DNA from: Metopolophium dirhodum
Lineage: Eukaryota > Arthropoda > Insecta > Hemiptera > Aphididae
Direction of reading: 5' to 3'
DNA: 64,000 nt
Assembly (NCBI RefSeq): GCF_019925205.1
Contig: NC_083565.1
Coordinates: 35,616,241-35,680,240 of the forward strand
Below, one piece after another: positions 36,070 to 49,333 of the stretch (position 1 is the stretch's first letter; the number at the start of each line of letters is the position of its first letter). The position numbers and the translations under genes are program-made. A model generated the notes under the pieces. It ran no database searches and was not told the DNA's origin. It saw only the letters and a program-made list of their open reading frames with translations.

Positions 36070-36918
36070 CTTGCCTAAAATAAGGAAATCGTAACATGAG
36101 AAATCGAGTGAATATCAAATGTTGTAAAAATATAAATTTCAGACGCTCATAAAAACTTAATTTAAGTTTCTTGTATACATTTTTTTTTTTTGATAAAGGT
36201 AGACAAACTTATGAGTAATCTTATATTACATTTTCAAATCTTAGATTTAAAAAGAAAAATTTTTATGAATTCTCAACTCAAAATAATTTGCTAATTTTCG
36301 TGATTTTTCCGTATTTTGTCAAAATTTGAACTTTAAATGCTTATAAATAAAAACTGTGACTAAGGATTTTTAATTTTTTTCATCTGCCTTTGAAACAATA
36401 ACCTAGGAGCCTTCTATTCATTTTTCAAGATTTTTTACTCCACAGGTAAAATTGTATTGATATTTATAGAAAAAAAAACTAAAAAAAATGGAAATTGACA
36501 ATGTCCTTAAACAGCTCAAAATAAGTCAAAATATTTGGAAAATGTTATGGTGTATAGGAAATGCAATTATAAACATTCAGTCAAAATTTTATGTCCGTAC
36601 GGTCATTTGTTTTAGAGTTACACCAAAAACCAAAATCGAATTTCTCGAAAACAGATTTTGCGTAAAAATTCCCGTTTTTCCTTAATATTTCTTTTGTTTT
36701 TCACGTCGCTTTGGAAAACTACTAGGAAATTTTTACTTTTGACCTCCCAAAGTACCAACTAGATTCACTTTCCTATCAGAAAAGTTACTGTTAAAGAAAA
36801 TCCAAGCACTTTTACTGTCCTAAAAGGTGATGACAGAAACAAAAATAAAAAAAAAAAATAATAAAAAAAAACACATCATTGTAAAATCAATACATTCATC
36901 GCTTCGCTCAGAATCTAA
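36070..36918 (+). mobile_element. Repeat family R1, 5'-truncated copy
   Basis: Collinear with 3860-4710 of the full copy, from the GAGAAATCGAG stretch to the terminal CTTCGCTCAGAATCTAAA. The left 600 bases are missing. Confidence 0.6.
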
Positions 36919-37099
36919 ATTGTTAAAGATAAAATTAACTGATTATGAAAAAAAAATTTGATAACATTACGATAACAAGAAAATGAAAAGTTTATATGTG
37001 TACACGGTTCTCCACAATGTGTACATTGTCCATAAAAAAATATTTAGAAGTTGTATTGTAAAGACAATTTTCAATACAAACATCACATAAGTATATACA

Positions 37100-37680
37100 A
37101 TATTTAAACATTTTAAATTCCCAGTAGAAGTATTCAGTAATTTTCAAAAACGACGGGAAAAACAAAAAAAAATTAAAAAAAAACTGGAAGTTTTACGCAA
37201 AATTGGTATTCGACAAAATCGATTTTGGTTTTATGTGTAAATCTAAAGCAAATAACTGTAGACAAATGAAATTATCAGTGGATGTTTATATTAGCATTTC
37301 ATATACACGATCAAATTTTCAAAATATTTTGACTTGTTTTGAGTGGTTACACTTAGATACGGAGAGTGTCCGTACATTTCCAGTTTCCAATTTTTTAGTT
37401 TTCTTTTCTATAAATCTCAATTAAATTTTATTCATTTGGGCAAAAAGCTTAAAAATTTAATACAAGGCCACTAATTATTGTGGTTGACCGTTGAAAAATA
37501 TTAAAAACACATAATCATATTTTTTTATTAGTATTTAAATTTCGAATTTTGACAAAATACGTAAAAATCACGAAAATATGCAAATTATTTTGAGTTATAA
37601 ATTCCTAACAACATTTATTTTTAAATATAAGATTTGAAAATTTAATTCAAGATTCTTCATATGTTATTCTACCTATCAAA
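37100..37680 (-). mobile_element. Repeat family R1, inverted partial copy
   Basis: Reverse-complement match to the internal module of R1 (the CAAAATCGATTTTGGT stretch at about 37215, then the Ser/Thr-like AT-rich module). Both neighbours, 36070-36918 and 37686-39190, are forward copies, so three copies lie within 3.1 kb in +, -, + order. Confidence 0.55.
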
Positions 37681-37685
37681 AAAAA

Positions 37686-39190
37686 AAAGGTGGCTAAGTG
37701 GATGTCATTCTGCTGTACAGTAGGTTACAAATGGGTTACTGTAATGGATGGTGTTAAATTTGAATTCAATGATATAATATCATTGTATTAGAAAAACGAT
37801 TCTGAGCGAAAACGGTCAGTCAGCCTATGATATTACCAAGTATATTTGATGATATTATTGTGAATAAAGTAATTTACATGTAACCTATTTACGTGGAGCC
37901 TTGTTTTAAATTTTCAATCCTTAGCCATAAAAGTGAATGCAAGGCTCCTAATATGTTTTTCAACTACTATTGTAACAATATATTAGGAGCCTTGCTTTTA
38001 ATTTTCACGCTTTTTTACCCAACAAATAAAATTTTATTGATATTTATAGAAAAAAAAACTGAAAAATTGAAAACTGACAATGTCCGTAAACAGCTCAAAA
38101 AGAGTCTAATTATTTTCAAAATTTTATCGTGTATATAAAATGCTAATATAAACATTCAGTGAAAAGTTAAGATGAATTTTGAAGACCATACACCGAATAT
38201 TTAATAACGAATTGAACAAAGTTTGAGTCATATAGAGTTGGTAAATTTTTCGGGAAACGAAGTGCACGGGATCAGCTAGTTTGATATAAATTACAAGTGT
38301 CTACACGATTATTCGTTTTTGTATTACAACAAAATAAGAAAATCATTACATGAGAAATCGAGTGAATATCAAATGTTGTAAAAATATGAATTTCAAACGC
38401 TCATAAAAATTTAATTTGACTTTTTTGTAGACATTTTTTTTTTTATAAAGGTAGACAAACTTATGGATAATCTTGTATTACATTTTCAAATCTTGATTTA
38501 AAAAGAAAAATTTTTATGAATTGTCTACTCAAAATAATTTGCTAATTTTCGTGATTTTTCCGTATTTTGTCAAGATTTTAACTTTAAATGCTTATAAATA
38601 AAAACTGTGACTAAGGATTTTTAATATTTTTCAAATATCATAGTAACAATATAGTAGGAGCCTTGTATTAAATTTTCATGCTTTTTTACCCAACAAATAA
38701 AGTTTTTATTGACATCCAAAAAAAAATAAATACTAATAAATTTGGAAACTGAAAATGTTCCTAAACAGTTCAAAACAAATCAAAATATTTTTAAAATTTT
38801 ATTGTGTATAGAAAATTCAAATATAAACAACCAGTGAAAATGTCATGTATATACGTTCATTTGTTTTAGAGTTACACCAAAAACTAAAATCGATGTTCTT
38901 GAAAACAGATTTTGCGTAGAACTTCCCGTTTTTTCTTAATTTTTCTTTTGTTTTTCACGGCGCTTTTAAAAACTACTGAGAAAATTTTACTTTCGACCCC
39001 CCCAAAGTACCAACTAGATTCATTTTCCTATCAGATAAGTTATCGTTGAAGAAAATCCAAGCGTTTTGACTGTCCTAAAAGGTGATGACAGACACAAAAA
39101 AAAAAAAATAAAAACTAAAAAAAAAAACTAAAAGAAAAAACACAAACCTTTATAAAATCAATACATTCATCGCTTCGCTCAGAATCTAAA
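37686..39190 (+). mobile_element. Repeat family R1, full-length copy carrying a Helitron end
   Basis: From GGTGGCTAAGTGGATGT to TTCGCTCAGAATCTAAA, 1.5 kb, with both internal modules. A 120 bp Helitron 3' end is embedded at 38161-38280. An intact-looking left end of 115 bp precedes the GATTCTGAGCG motif. Confidence 0.6.
38161..38280 (+). mobile_element. Helitron 3' terminus
   Basis: Ends GTGCACGGGATCAGCTAGT, i.e. the Helitron-type CTAG end preceded by a short hairpin-forming stretch, followed by T. The same 120 bases and the same following 60 bases occur at 42725-42905. Confidence 0.55.
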
Positions 39191-39975
39191 AATGTCCACC
39201 TGAAAGTGAAATTAAATTTTTATGATCGTTTGTTCAAATTTTTACAACATTGGATATTTCCTCGATATCTCATGTAGAGACTAGAGATGTTCTTATTGTG
39301 TTGTAATTGATAAACAATTAAGTAATGGTAAATACTTGCAATTTACACCATATGTTTATTTTATCAATTCCCATACAAGTAGCTTAGCACTCAACATATT
39401 CGTACAATATATTGTATTGTAAAACACATTTTAAAGATCTCTTCAGCTATTTTCTATTGAACACCATGTCTTTAAATAGGATAAACTATTAAACATTTTT
39501 TGATAGGTAACTGAAATATGTGGTTTTTTCATAAATATATAGATATTAATATATTCCAATTATATAATATTATAGTCTAACTGTCTAAGTGTATTTAGTG
39601 GTCTTTAAAATTAATATTTATTAAAATTCCCTACATTTATCCATTAAAAACGCTGAAATGTTAATACAAATTTAAAATGGAAATTTATCATATTTTCTTA
39701 ATAATTACAACACCTTAGTCCGTATTGTAATTTTGTACAAAAGAACTGAATGAGTGATGGGTTATACTGTATCGAATTGTTCACACATCCACGCAACACC
39801 CTTCGATATAGCAATTATAGTCACCAAGGTAACTAACCTACAAGCTTATAAAATAAGCCATAATGTATATTGTAATCGAAGCTCCAACTCCAGCTTTAGT
39901 TACTTATACATTTTATTTAGAATTTAAACTATAACTTCTTTAAATAAGTTATATTTTATTTATTTGCATTTAAAG
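39191..39975 (+). promoter_or_regulatory. Upstream region and 5' UTR of the dynein gene
   Basis: AT-rich. A TATA-like TATAAAA at 39847-39853 lies about 125 bases upstream of the start codon. An in-frame stop at 39925-39927 and no ATG between it and 39976 support the chosen start. No other element recognised. Confidence 0.4.
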
Positions 39976-42900
39976 ATGAATAATGGAGCCAATGCAGAAT
40001 TGGACGATAAACGGTTGGATTTCGTGTATAATTTTCTAACCAAATCTTTGAAAATTAAAAATGATGTAATAGACACAATGATGCGAAATCGAGACTATCA
40101 TGTACGTATACTATTGTCTTATGGTTTATATTAATATTAATTATAAATTATAATGCTTATTCATAATAAGCGTATTCGTTAAATAATTAGAATACTAATA
40201 CAACAACTATGGTAGTGTAATAACGTAGAAATAAGATAAAATATAAATAAACATAAATACGACTCCTGTCGATAGTTATATTAAAATGGTAAAAGTTAGA
40301 GTAGTAAAATTACGCTATTACCTTCCTCCAGGTGTTCGGAGGGCTCTCGAGATCGTGTATTCGAGAATTAGATCAAATACACCGTACAATATAATTTTAT
40401 GGAAAAAAGCACATAGAATGTATTAACTGCAATCAACATAAAATATTATATTATATGTCTTACCTGATTCGCAGTTGTTTGTAGATAATATTGTAGGAGT
40501 TTTAGGTTTTAGATAAAGCAAATTAATACTTCAAATACACAAATTGAATTAAAGAACGCACTGATTATTGCTTGCATAAGAAGTCCAGTTGTCGCTCGTT
40601 GAAATCGGTTTCTTTGGTACTTGAGAGGTTGTTACTCTGGTGGTTGGTGCTCATGCACTGATTTAAGGGACGGACGCGAGGATGCTGACCAAAGAGTGGT
40701 GGGTGGCTTTGTCACTAAATTATTGTGGGCCTGGGAACTAGATTATTCTTTGGCGTCAGCATAAAATAAGGTCACACACATCCTACGTAATATTGTTATA
40801 AGTGCGTGTCGATATCTTAGTTGTCGTTGTTAATGGTTTTATTTGATGCGACCGATTTCTACAAGCGACAGTCTGGCCGTTGTTTATTATTCTGTAAAAT
40901 TTTAGTTTATTATAATGGTGTGTGAGCATATCATTACAGTAGGTATCTAAGTATTTTTGTTTTTATCAAGAAAACGAATATTTTCAATCTGTACAAGCAA
41001 ATATTATAAATTATATAAAATTAAATAGTTTAATAATTTATTAAGGAGGTCGCTTGACCAATTACGCCTAAGTCACGGGGAGGATTATCCAGGATAGTAA
41101 AATTTAAGAGGGATTCGATATTAGGGGATTTGAGTGGGCTAAAGTATTGGAGTGAAATATTATTTTATATTTGAATTACTAATTAATTAATAACAATGAA
41201 AAAACATAATTTTATCATTTTTAATTTGACTGTTTTTGAATAATTATTGGTCCGGTTATTATACTAAACGAATATTGTGAACTTTGTATAGTGAATGGAA
41301 GCAAGTACAGAGAGAGTAGGAATTCTGACCTCGTTATAAAGGGTATTGTTGCTTAAGTGCCACGAAGTTTTGGAGTACCTAGGTATTCTAAACATAAATT
41401 CATTCTGAAAAAAGGTGGGTAAGTGGATGTCGCTCTGCTGTACAGTAGGTTACAAGTGGGTCACTGTAATGGATGGTGTTAAATTTGAATTTAATGATAT
41501 AATATCATTGTATAAGAAAAACGATTCTGAGCGAAAACGGTCAGTCAGCTTATGATATTACTAAGTATATTTGATGATATTATTGTGAATAATGTAATTT
41601 AAATATTTACATATTTACGTGAACCCTTGTTTTATATTTTCAATCCTTAGCTATAAAAGTTGAACATTTTATACATTTTTAACTACAAAATAATTATTAA
41701 ATTTTAAATTTGATACATTTTGTCAAAATTTAAACTTTAGTTCTCGGTATAGTACCAATCCACTATTTAAAATGCACCCTTTTATATGCAAGCTTATTGG
41801 TTACATACTTACATATAGGTACTTAAAAATAGTTTTTTTTAATACATACATACCTAAATATTGCTCATTGTCTAATGCCATGTTGGCCTCTGTCGAATAA
41901 ATTATAAACTTGAAGCAAAAAAATGTGGGTAAGTGGATGTTGCTCTACTGTACACTAGGTTACAAGATGGTCACTGTATAATGGATGGTATTAAATTTGA
42001 ATTAAATGATATAATATAATTGTATACGAAAACCGATTCTGAGCGGTGACGGTTTGTCTTTATATTTATATTGTTATTACTTATTAGTTATTATTAATAC
42101 GGTACCTAGCCGGTAAGTTGAATTAATATGATAAAAATATAAACATTTGATATATAAAAAAATGGAGCGTGAAAAATGTCGTTACCTCATCAATCGAGAA
42201 CGGCTGGTCCGATTTGGCTCAAATTTTTTTTTAAGATGTTCGTAATTGTCAGGAGAAGGGTTTTACGAAAGAAAATTTTAGGAAAATCCACTGGAAAAGT
42301 AGGAAATCTGGATGTAAAAAATACAACAGTGGTGCAACAGTGTATTATTTTATATTGGTTGCTATAGGTTAATCGTTTGTTAATTTGTATTATTATTTTT
42401 TGTCAATATGTATTATTTATATATATATAAATGAATGTTTGTGTGTAGATTAGACCCCTGGGAAGAAGACAGGCTAATTTAAAGGCTTGGTTAAATTTGC
42501 AGGTTTATTTTATTCATTTTATAATCGTACGGTTAGGTTATAGTTAGGATTTTGTATTAATTGATTATATTACATAATCCACCATAGGTGGAATACGACA
42601 AACTTGGTACAACTTTGATACTTTAGAGTTAAATCATACACTTACGTACAAACAGCACGAACCGCAGGTAGATTGCCTACCTGATAATATACTGCTGCGA
42701 ATCAAACTTTTTATTCCGGGCAACGGAAAAGTTAAGATGAATTTTGAAGACCATACACCGAATATTTAATAACGAATTGAACAAAGTTTGAGTCATATAG
42801 AGTTGGTAAATTTGACAGGCAACGAAGTGCACGGGATCAGCTAGTTTGATATAAATTACAAGTGTCTACACGATTATTCGTTTTTGTATTACAACAAAAT

Positions 42901-45900
42901 AAGAAAATCGCTATCCGAGAAATCGAGTGAATATCCAATGTTGTAAACATTTGAACTTCAAACGCTCTTTCTTATAGAAATTTTTTTTTTGATAAATGTA
43001 GATAACCTTATGAGGAATATTTTATTAAATTTTAAAGTCTCAGATTTAAATAAAAAAATTTTTACCAATTTCTAACTCAAAATAATTTGCGTAATTTTTA
43101 CGACTTATCTCATAATTTAAAATTGTGATAATGGATTTTTCATATTTAGGTCATATTAACGTCATTGTACCAATTTATTAAGAGCCTTGTATTACATTTT
43201 CAAGCTTTTTTACTAAACAAATACAATTTTATTGACATTCATAAAAAAAAATTAAAAAAATTATAAACTGAAAATGTCCGTAATCAGTTCGAAACCAATC
43301 AATATTTTTTTGAAAATTTTATCGTGTATAGAAAATGTTAATATAAACAACTACTGAAAATGTCATGTATCTACAGCCATTTTTTTTTAGGGTTATACCA
43401 AAAACCAAAATCGATTTTGTCGAATACCGATTTTGCGTAAAAATTCCTGGTTTTTCTTAATTTTTTTTTGTTTACCCGGCGCTTTCAAAACCATTGAAAT
43501 TTAACATTTTGACCTCTAAAATGCACCAAATTGAATACTAGATTCACTTTCCCATCGAACAAGATACTGAAATTGATAATCGAAGTTTTATTTCAACTAC
43601 TTATCGTGTACACAAACACAAAAAATAATTTTAAAATTAAAAAAAAAAATACATCATTGTAAAATCAATACATTCGTCGCTCCGCTCAGAATCTAAAATA
43701 TAAATATGTAAAACAAATGTATAAATAAGACATTTTTTTCTAATTAAATTAAAGAAATATTTACAATCTTATTATTCACAAAAATATGCAATAAGCAAAA
43801 TATTTATGTATTTAGTTTTGTTTTATACAACTTTTAGGCTTTGGTAATGGACTTTTTGACCATGCCAGATCGTTATTCAATTTTTTTTACGATCAACTCT
43901 GTTGGTTTACTAACACCAATGTACGATGCCTTTCCTGATGGTTATAAGTCTAAAATGTTGTATATTATAAGACTTGAACCTATTGAAGTTACGAACAATA
44001 ATTGTGACTCGATACTTTTGCGTGGAGAAGTGTCACCGAACCCGTTTGAGGATTTAAAAGCAATCACTGAAAAAGTAAGAGACATACTGACAAATAAGTT
44101 CAAAGTTATTTAATTATATAACCGTATTAATTATTAAATTGATTTATACTAATATTGAATAGGTTTTGTTAAATTTGTTCTCTAACAAAGAGAATTTTTT
44201 CAAAAACTGTTCAGATGACATTATAGTGGAAGTTCAAGACAGGCTTAATGATTTTCTTACAAACATAAATAACATGTCAGGACAGATGATAAACCGTTCA
44301 ATATTGACATTACCTTATGGCTATAACAACATAACTAATGCTTTAAAAGCCACTGAAATGAGGTAAGTACCAAATTTCTATTCAAAAATTATTTTTATTA
44401 AATTTAGTACAATGTGCATAACAATAGAAAATGTAGGTTAGGTAATAAAGTGTCGATAGGTATGTAAAATGCGATATGCCACAGTTTATTTTATACAAGC
44501 TTTATTCTAGACATGGTATAGTTTTAAAAACGTGGCCACAGTCATGGAAGTGTTAAATTTGAATTCAATGATACAAAATAATTGTAATAAAATAATATTC
44601 AGAGCCAAAACGGTCGTCACTTGTCACGTCTTGTCAGCCTATATTACTAACTACTTATAAGTTTATATTTATATAATATTGTAACTATTAAAGTAATTTA
44701 TTTTAATATTAGTAGGTAATACAGTATGTATCTAGGTTCAATTATTTTTGCCAAAAACATTGCATTCAAAAATGCTATTGTCTGTATGTACATATACTTT
44801 AAAAGTTTTAACTTGCAAGCACCCACGATTACTATTTTTAAATTACAACAAAATAACTATAGTTGTTTTTATTTATTTAAGTATCTAATTTCGTCAAAAT
44901 TTGAACTTAAAAAATCTACAAGAAACTGTGTTTATAATTTATATAGTATTTTTAGATATTTAGTTTTTTTTTTATTACTTATGGATGTATATAAAATTTT
45001 CAATCATCTTAACTATGAAAATGAAACATTTAGTCATTTTTTAACTACAAAATAATTTACAAATTTTTGTGAGTGATGAATTTGGTTGACGTTTGAACTT
45101 TAAATGCTTTTAAAAAGTATCGTTACTTCGTATCTTTAATATTATTAAACTGCTATTATGACAACTTATGAAGAACCTTTCATAATAGTCGCAATACTTT
45201 TTTGATCTGTTTGATTATTGAAAAGGATTCAAACGCTCCTAAAGATTTAAATTGACTTTCTTATAGAAATTTTTTGTTGATAAATGTAGATAACCTTATG
45301 AGGAATCTTGTATTAAAGTTTAAAGTCTTAGATTTAAAAAGAAAAATTTTTACCAATTTCTAACTCATGATTTTTACGACTTTTGTCAAAATTCGAAATT
45401 GTTATAATGGATTTTTAATATTTAAACGTAATTGTACCAACCTATTAAGAGCCTTGTATTATATTTTCAAGCTTTTTTACCTTACGAATAACATTTTATT
45501 GACATTTATAGAAAAAAAAACTAAAGTTGTCCGTATAAACATCTCAAGACAAGTTAAAATATTTTGAAAATGATATGGTGTATAGAAAAAGGTAATATAA
45601 ACAACCAGTGAAAATTACATATCTATACGGTCATTTGTTTTAAAATATTTTAAAGCTTTGATATAAATAGATGTACATTACACTAGCACCACAACCTAAA
45701 CTATTTTCTTCGAATTTGGTTCCATACTTTAGTAACCGATTAGTAACCATTCGTAACCGAAAATTTGGAATTCGTAACTTAAATCAAGTACCAGGAAAAC
45801 CGTTTTTCCCAACCGGGTGCTGATATTATAATCCTTAATATACTCTTTGAATATATTTTTATCAAGTATATACAAAAATATCCTCGATCAAAAGTATTTT

Positions 45901-48900
45901 GGATAGTTTTTTATAGAACCTTTATTTGTAAGTTATCTATATGAAATAAAAAGTCATAATAAGTAGTGCTCTACAATGCGGCACTGTTAAAATATAAATA
46001 ACAATAAAAATAAAGTTTTTACCTTCTGTTTAAGTAAAAAATAAATTAAGATAAAATAATGTATTGTATTAAATTGTGAAAATTAGAACTAACTTAACTT
46101 GTTTCATTAAAATAAAATATTCTTTAACAGCACTAATCAAGTGCGTTACGCTAAGGCACCACCACATAAAATATTGGAAAAGGAATTTAATTTCCATGGT
46201 TCGAAACAAAATAAAGATCTTATCTTTATTTATTATAATTTTTATCACATAAATAAATAAATAGTATTTATATCAATATAAATAGTTAAGGACTTAAAAA
46301 TAAATAATTATAAAATATTATTTAATTAATTTTTTTCCTTTTTAAAATTAAATATTTTTTTAAACTTTTCGTATATTTTAAATAATTATTTTTTATATAA
46401 ATTTTTTTATTGAATAAAAAATAAAAAATAATTTATTAGATAAAAAACATCTTTATTTTATATAAAATACAATAATAAATTAAATAGGTATTCCTATGTT
46501 AATACTTAACAACATTTATTTATATATTTTTGTTTTATATTCAGTAAGAAAATTAAAATATAAAAATAAAAAAATATATATAAAAATATACTAATTTAAA
46601 ATTATGAAAAAAATAAAGCTAAAACATAAAATTTCTTATATATTCATGTTAAAAAAACTATACAAAATACTTTTGATCAAGGATATGCTTGTATATTCTT
46701 GATAAAAATATATTCAAAGAGTATATTAAGGATTATAATATCAGCACCCGGTTGGGAAAAACGGTTTTCCTGGTACTTGGTTTAGGTTACGAATTCCAAA
46801 TTTTCGGTTACGAATGGTTACTAATCGGTTACTAAAGTATGGAACCAAATTCGAAGAAAATAGGTTAGGTTGTGGTGCTAGTGTAACGAATCTGTTCTAT
46901 TTATAAGATTCGTTACATTCGTGACACTATTTTTATGAATTTCTAACTCAAAATAATTTGCCAATTTCAGTGATTTCGGTGAATTATTTCAAAATATTTA
47001 CTTCAGACACTCATAGAAAATACTCTGGATTTATGCTTAAGTTTTTTTAATTTCCACTAACATCAGCTTACGAGGAACGTTGTATTACATTTTCAAGTTA
47101 TTTTACAGACCGAAAAATGTTGTATCGACAATAGTTAAAAAAAAATTAATAAAACTTGATATTTTCTTATGTCCATAAAATATAAACAGCTAAAAAGAGT
47201 CGCAATATTTTGAAAATGTTATGGTGCATAGAAATTGTTAGTACCTATAAACATTCAGTGAAAATGTTATCTATATTTGGTTTTTTTTTTCAAACTGGTT
47301 TTGGGTAAAAAAATTATTTTTTTTGCTTTCCTCATTGTTTTTTAAAACTAATATAATTTTTAATATTGACCTATTAAAAGTAACCTACTATACATTCTCT
47401 TTCCCACCAGAAAAAATACTGAAGTTGAGAGTCAAAGCCTTTTTTTTTGATTACTTATCGTGCATTGAATCTTAAGTTCAGGTCCGTCCTAACGATTTGC
47501 GCGGCCCAGGACAGAGGGGTAAAATTCCAGGGCCTAAAATGTCACTATCGTTAGTTGGCAATTGCGTATAATCATATTATAATATATACCTAGGTATAAA
47601 GGGACAACGCACGAATAGACTTAAACAAATATAGTACCTTGTAGTTTGTACCTACAACAATATGAATAATTAAAAAAATTAATAACACAACATGTCATAT
47701 ATTTAAACTTAATATAATAATATTAATAAATTAATAAGTCAATAAATATAGTAGGTACTAGATAATCTATTGATATTTATAGATAAAAAAATTAAAAAAA
47801 TTGAAATTTTAAAGTGTCCAGACACAAAAATAAAAAATAAAAAAAAAACATCATTGTAATATCAATACATTCATCGCTCCACTTAGAAACTAAAACTATT
47901 AACAGTTATAAATAATATACTTGGCAAAAATGTCTATGATGTGGCACATCGCATAAAAAAAAATTGATTGATTTTGTCGAAAACAGAATATGATGTTACT
48001 TATAAGTTATAATTCCCATTTTTCCATTTTCCATATTCCAGTTTCTACCAGAAACTATTCTGAATGTTTAAGATAAGAGCAAATCTTCTACTCAATTTAC
48101 TCTAATCGTGATTTTATACACATATTCTTAACTGTAAATTCAATATATTCCTCGTTCCGCTCAGAATCTAAGCGAGCCATTATTGAATCCAAAAAAATAT
48201 TTTATTTTCTATTGAATACTAATAATTTATTCGTAAATACGTGTTTAGTGATGGAAAAATTATTGATGATGTGTTAAAACAAAGATTGGAAAACAAAGTG
48301 TACACTTGGTTCAAAGAAATGAAAATAATGGTAGCGCTCAAGCCAGAAGTTATTTTGGATAAAGATCCCGCTGCGTCACCTACCCAATGTATATGCTAAA
48401 TTATAAAATATAATTAAATTATGTTCAATTTTCATACTGACACATTTTAAATATACAGACCTTGCTTTTTGGAAAAATCGAGAACAACAATTTATACATT
48501 TTCACGAACAAATTGACCAAAAGATTGGAAATTTCTTAATCATTACAAAAAGCCCATGCATGGATATTTATAAACAAATAATAGAAATAACAGTGACTGG
48601 TAAATTGATTTATCTAGTATTCTAATTATTATGGTTTCTATATTATAAATATTTATTTCAGTGATTATAATAATTATTATTTTGTTTTATTTAGAAAAAC
48701 GAGAAACGAATCTTATAAATATGTTTTTATCTACTCTTTCTAAGCACATAAATACGATCGAAGGAGTTGGTTTGGTTGATTCGAAAGAAGAAATATGCAT
48801 TTTATGGAGAAAATTGGCTTTGATATGGATAAATTGTCCAAATTTTCAAAATTACAATTATATAATTATCTTGATAAAAGTATTATGTAATATGATCATG

Positions 48901-49333
48901 GCTGAAGTAAGTAAAACAAATTTATACATTTAATAATTTAATCTTATCAATTAATATTGATATTCCAGTCTTCAAGATATTTAGAACCAACTGCTCTATT
49001 TCAAGGTGAATTAGAGGAGAACTTAGCTAAGATTTATGATATTCTAGACATATTAAGTTATTTCAAGTAACTATACTATACTCATACAAATAAATATATA
49101 CATATAGATATATTATTATACGCTTATATTGTCATAATATTTCGTTAAAAAATATATTACATTATAGAAATCAATTCAAAGTTACTCAAACGGAATATTT
49201 TCAAGAACAATTTGATAAATTTATATTGACAAATTCTGTTTCACGTAATTACAAACCACGTTATTGGAACTTCCACACAAATGACCTTTTTCAGAATCTT
49301 GACGCATTTGAAGATCGGTTAAATTGCATTAAA
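39976..49333 (+). CDS. DNAH17-like: Dynein N-terminal tail, exons 1-8
   Basis: Residues 1-440. Exon 1 encodes 42 residues (DKRLDFVYNFLTKSLKI matches the first helix of beta heavy chains). Exon 2 (79 codons) carries the GLLTPMYDAFP and LRGEVSPNPFEDL blocks typical of DHC_N1 of this subfamily. Exons 3-8 encode the rest of the early tail, with LAFWKNREQQF as a recognisable anchor. Introns 1 (3.7 kb) and 3 (3.9 kb) are large and filled with repeats. The others are short (70-100 bp), as is usual in this gene. Confidence 0.88.

Noticed and set aside
40480..40930. Candidate solo LTR in dynein intron 1
   Set aside because: GC-richer but no matching ends or target duplication could be found, so kept only as a low-confidence note.
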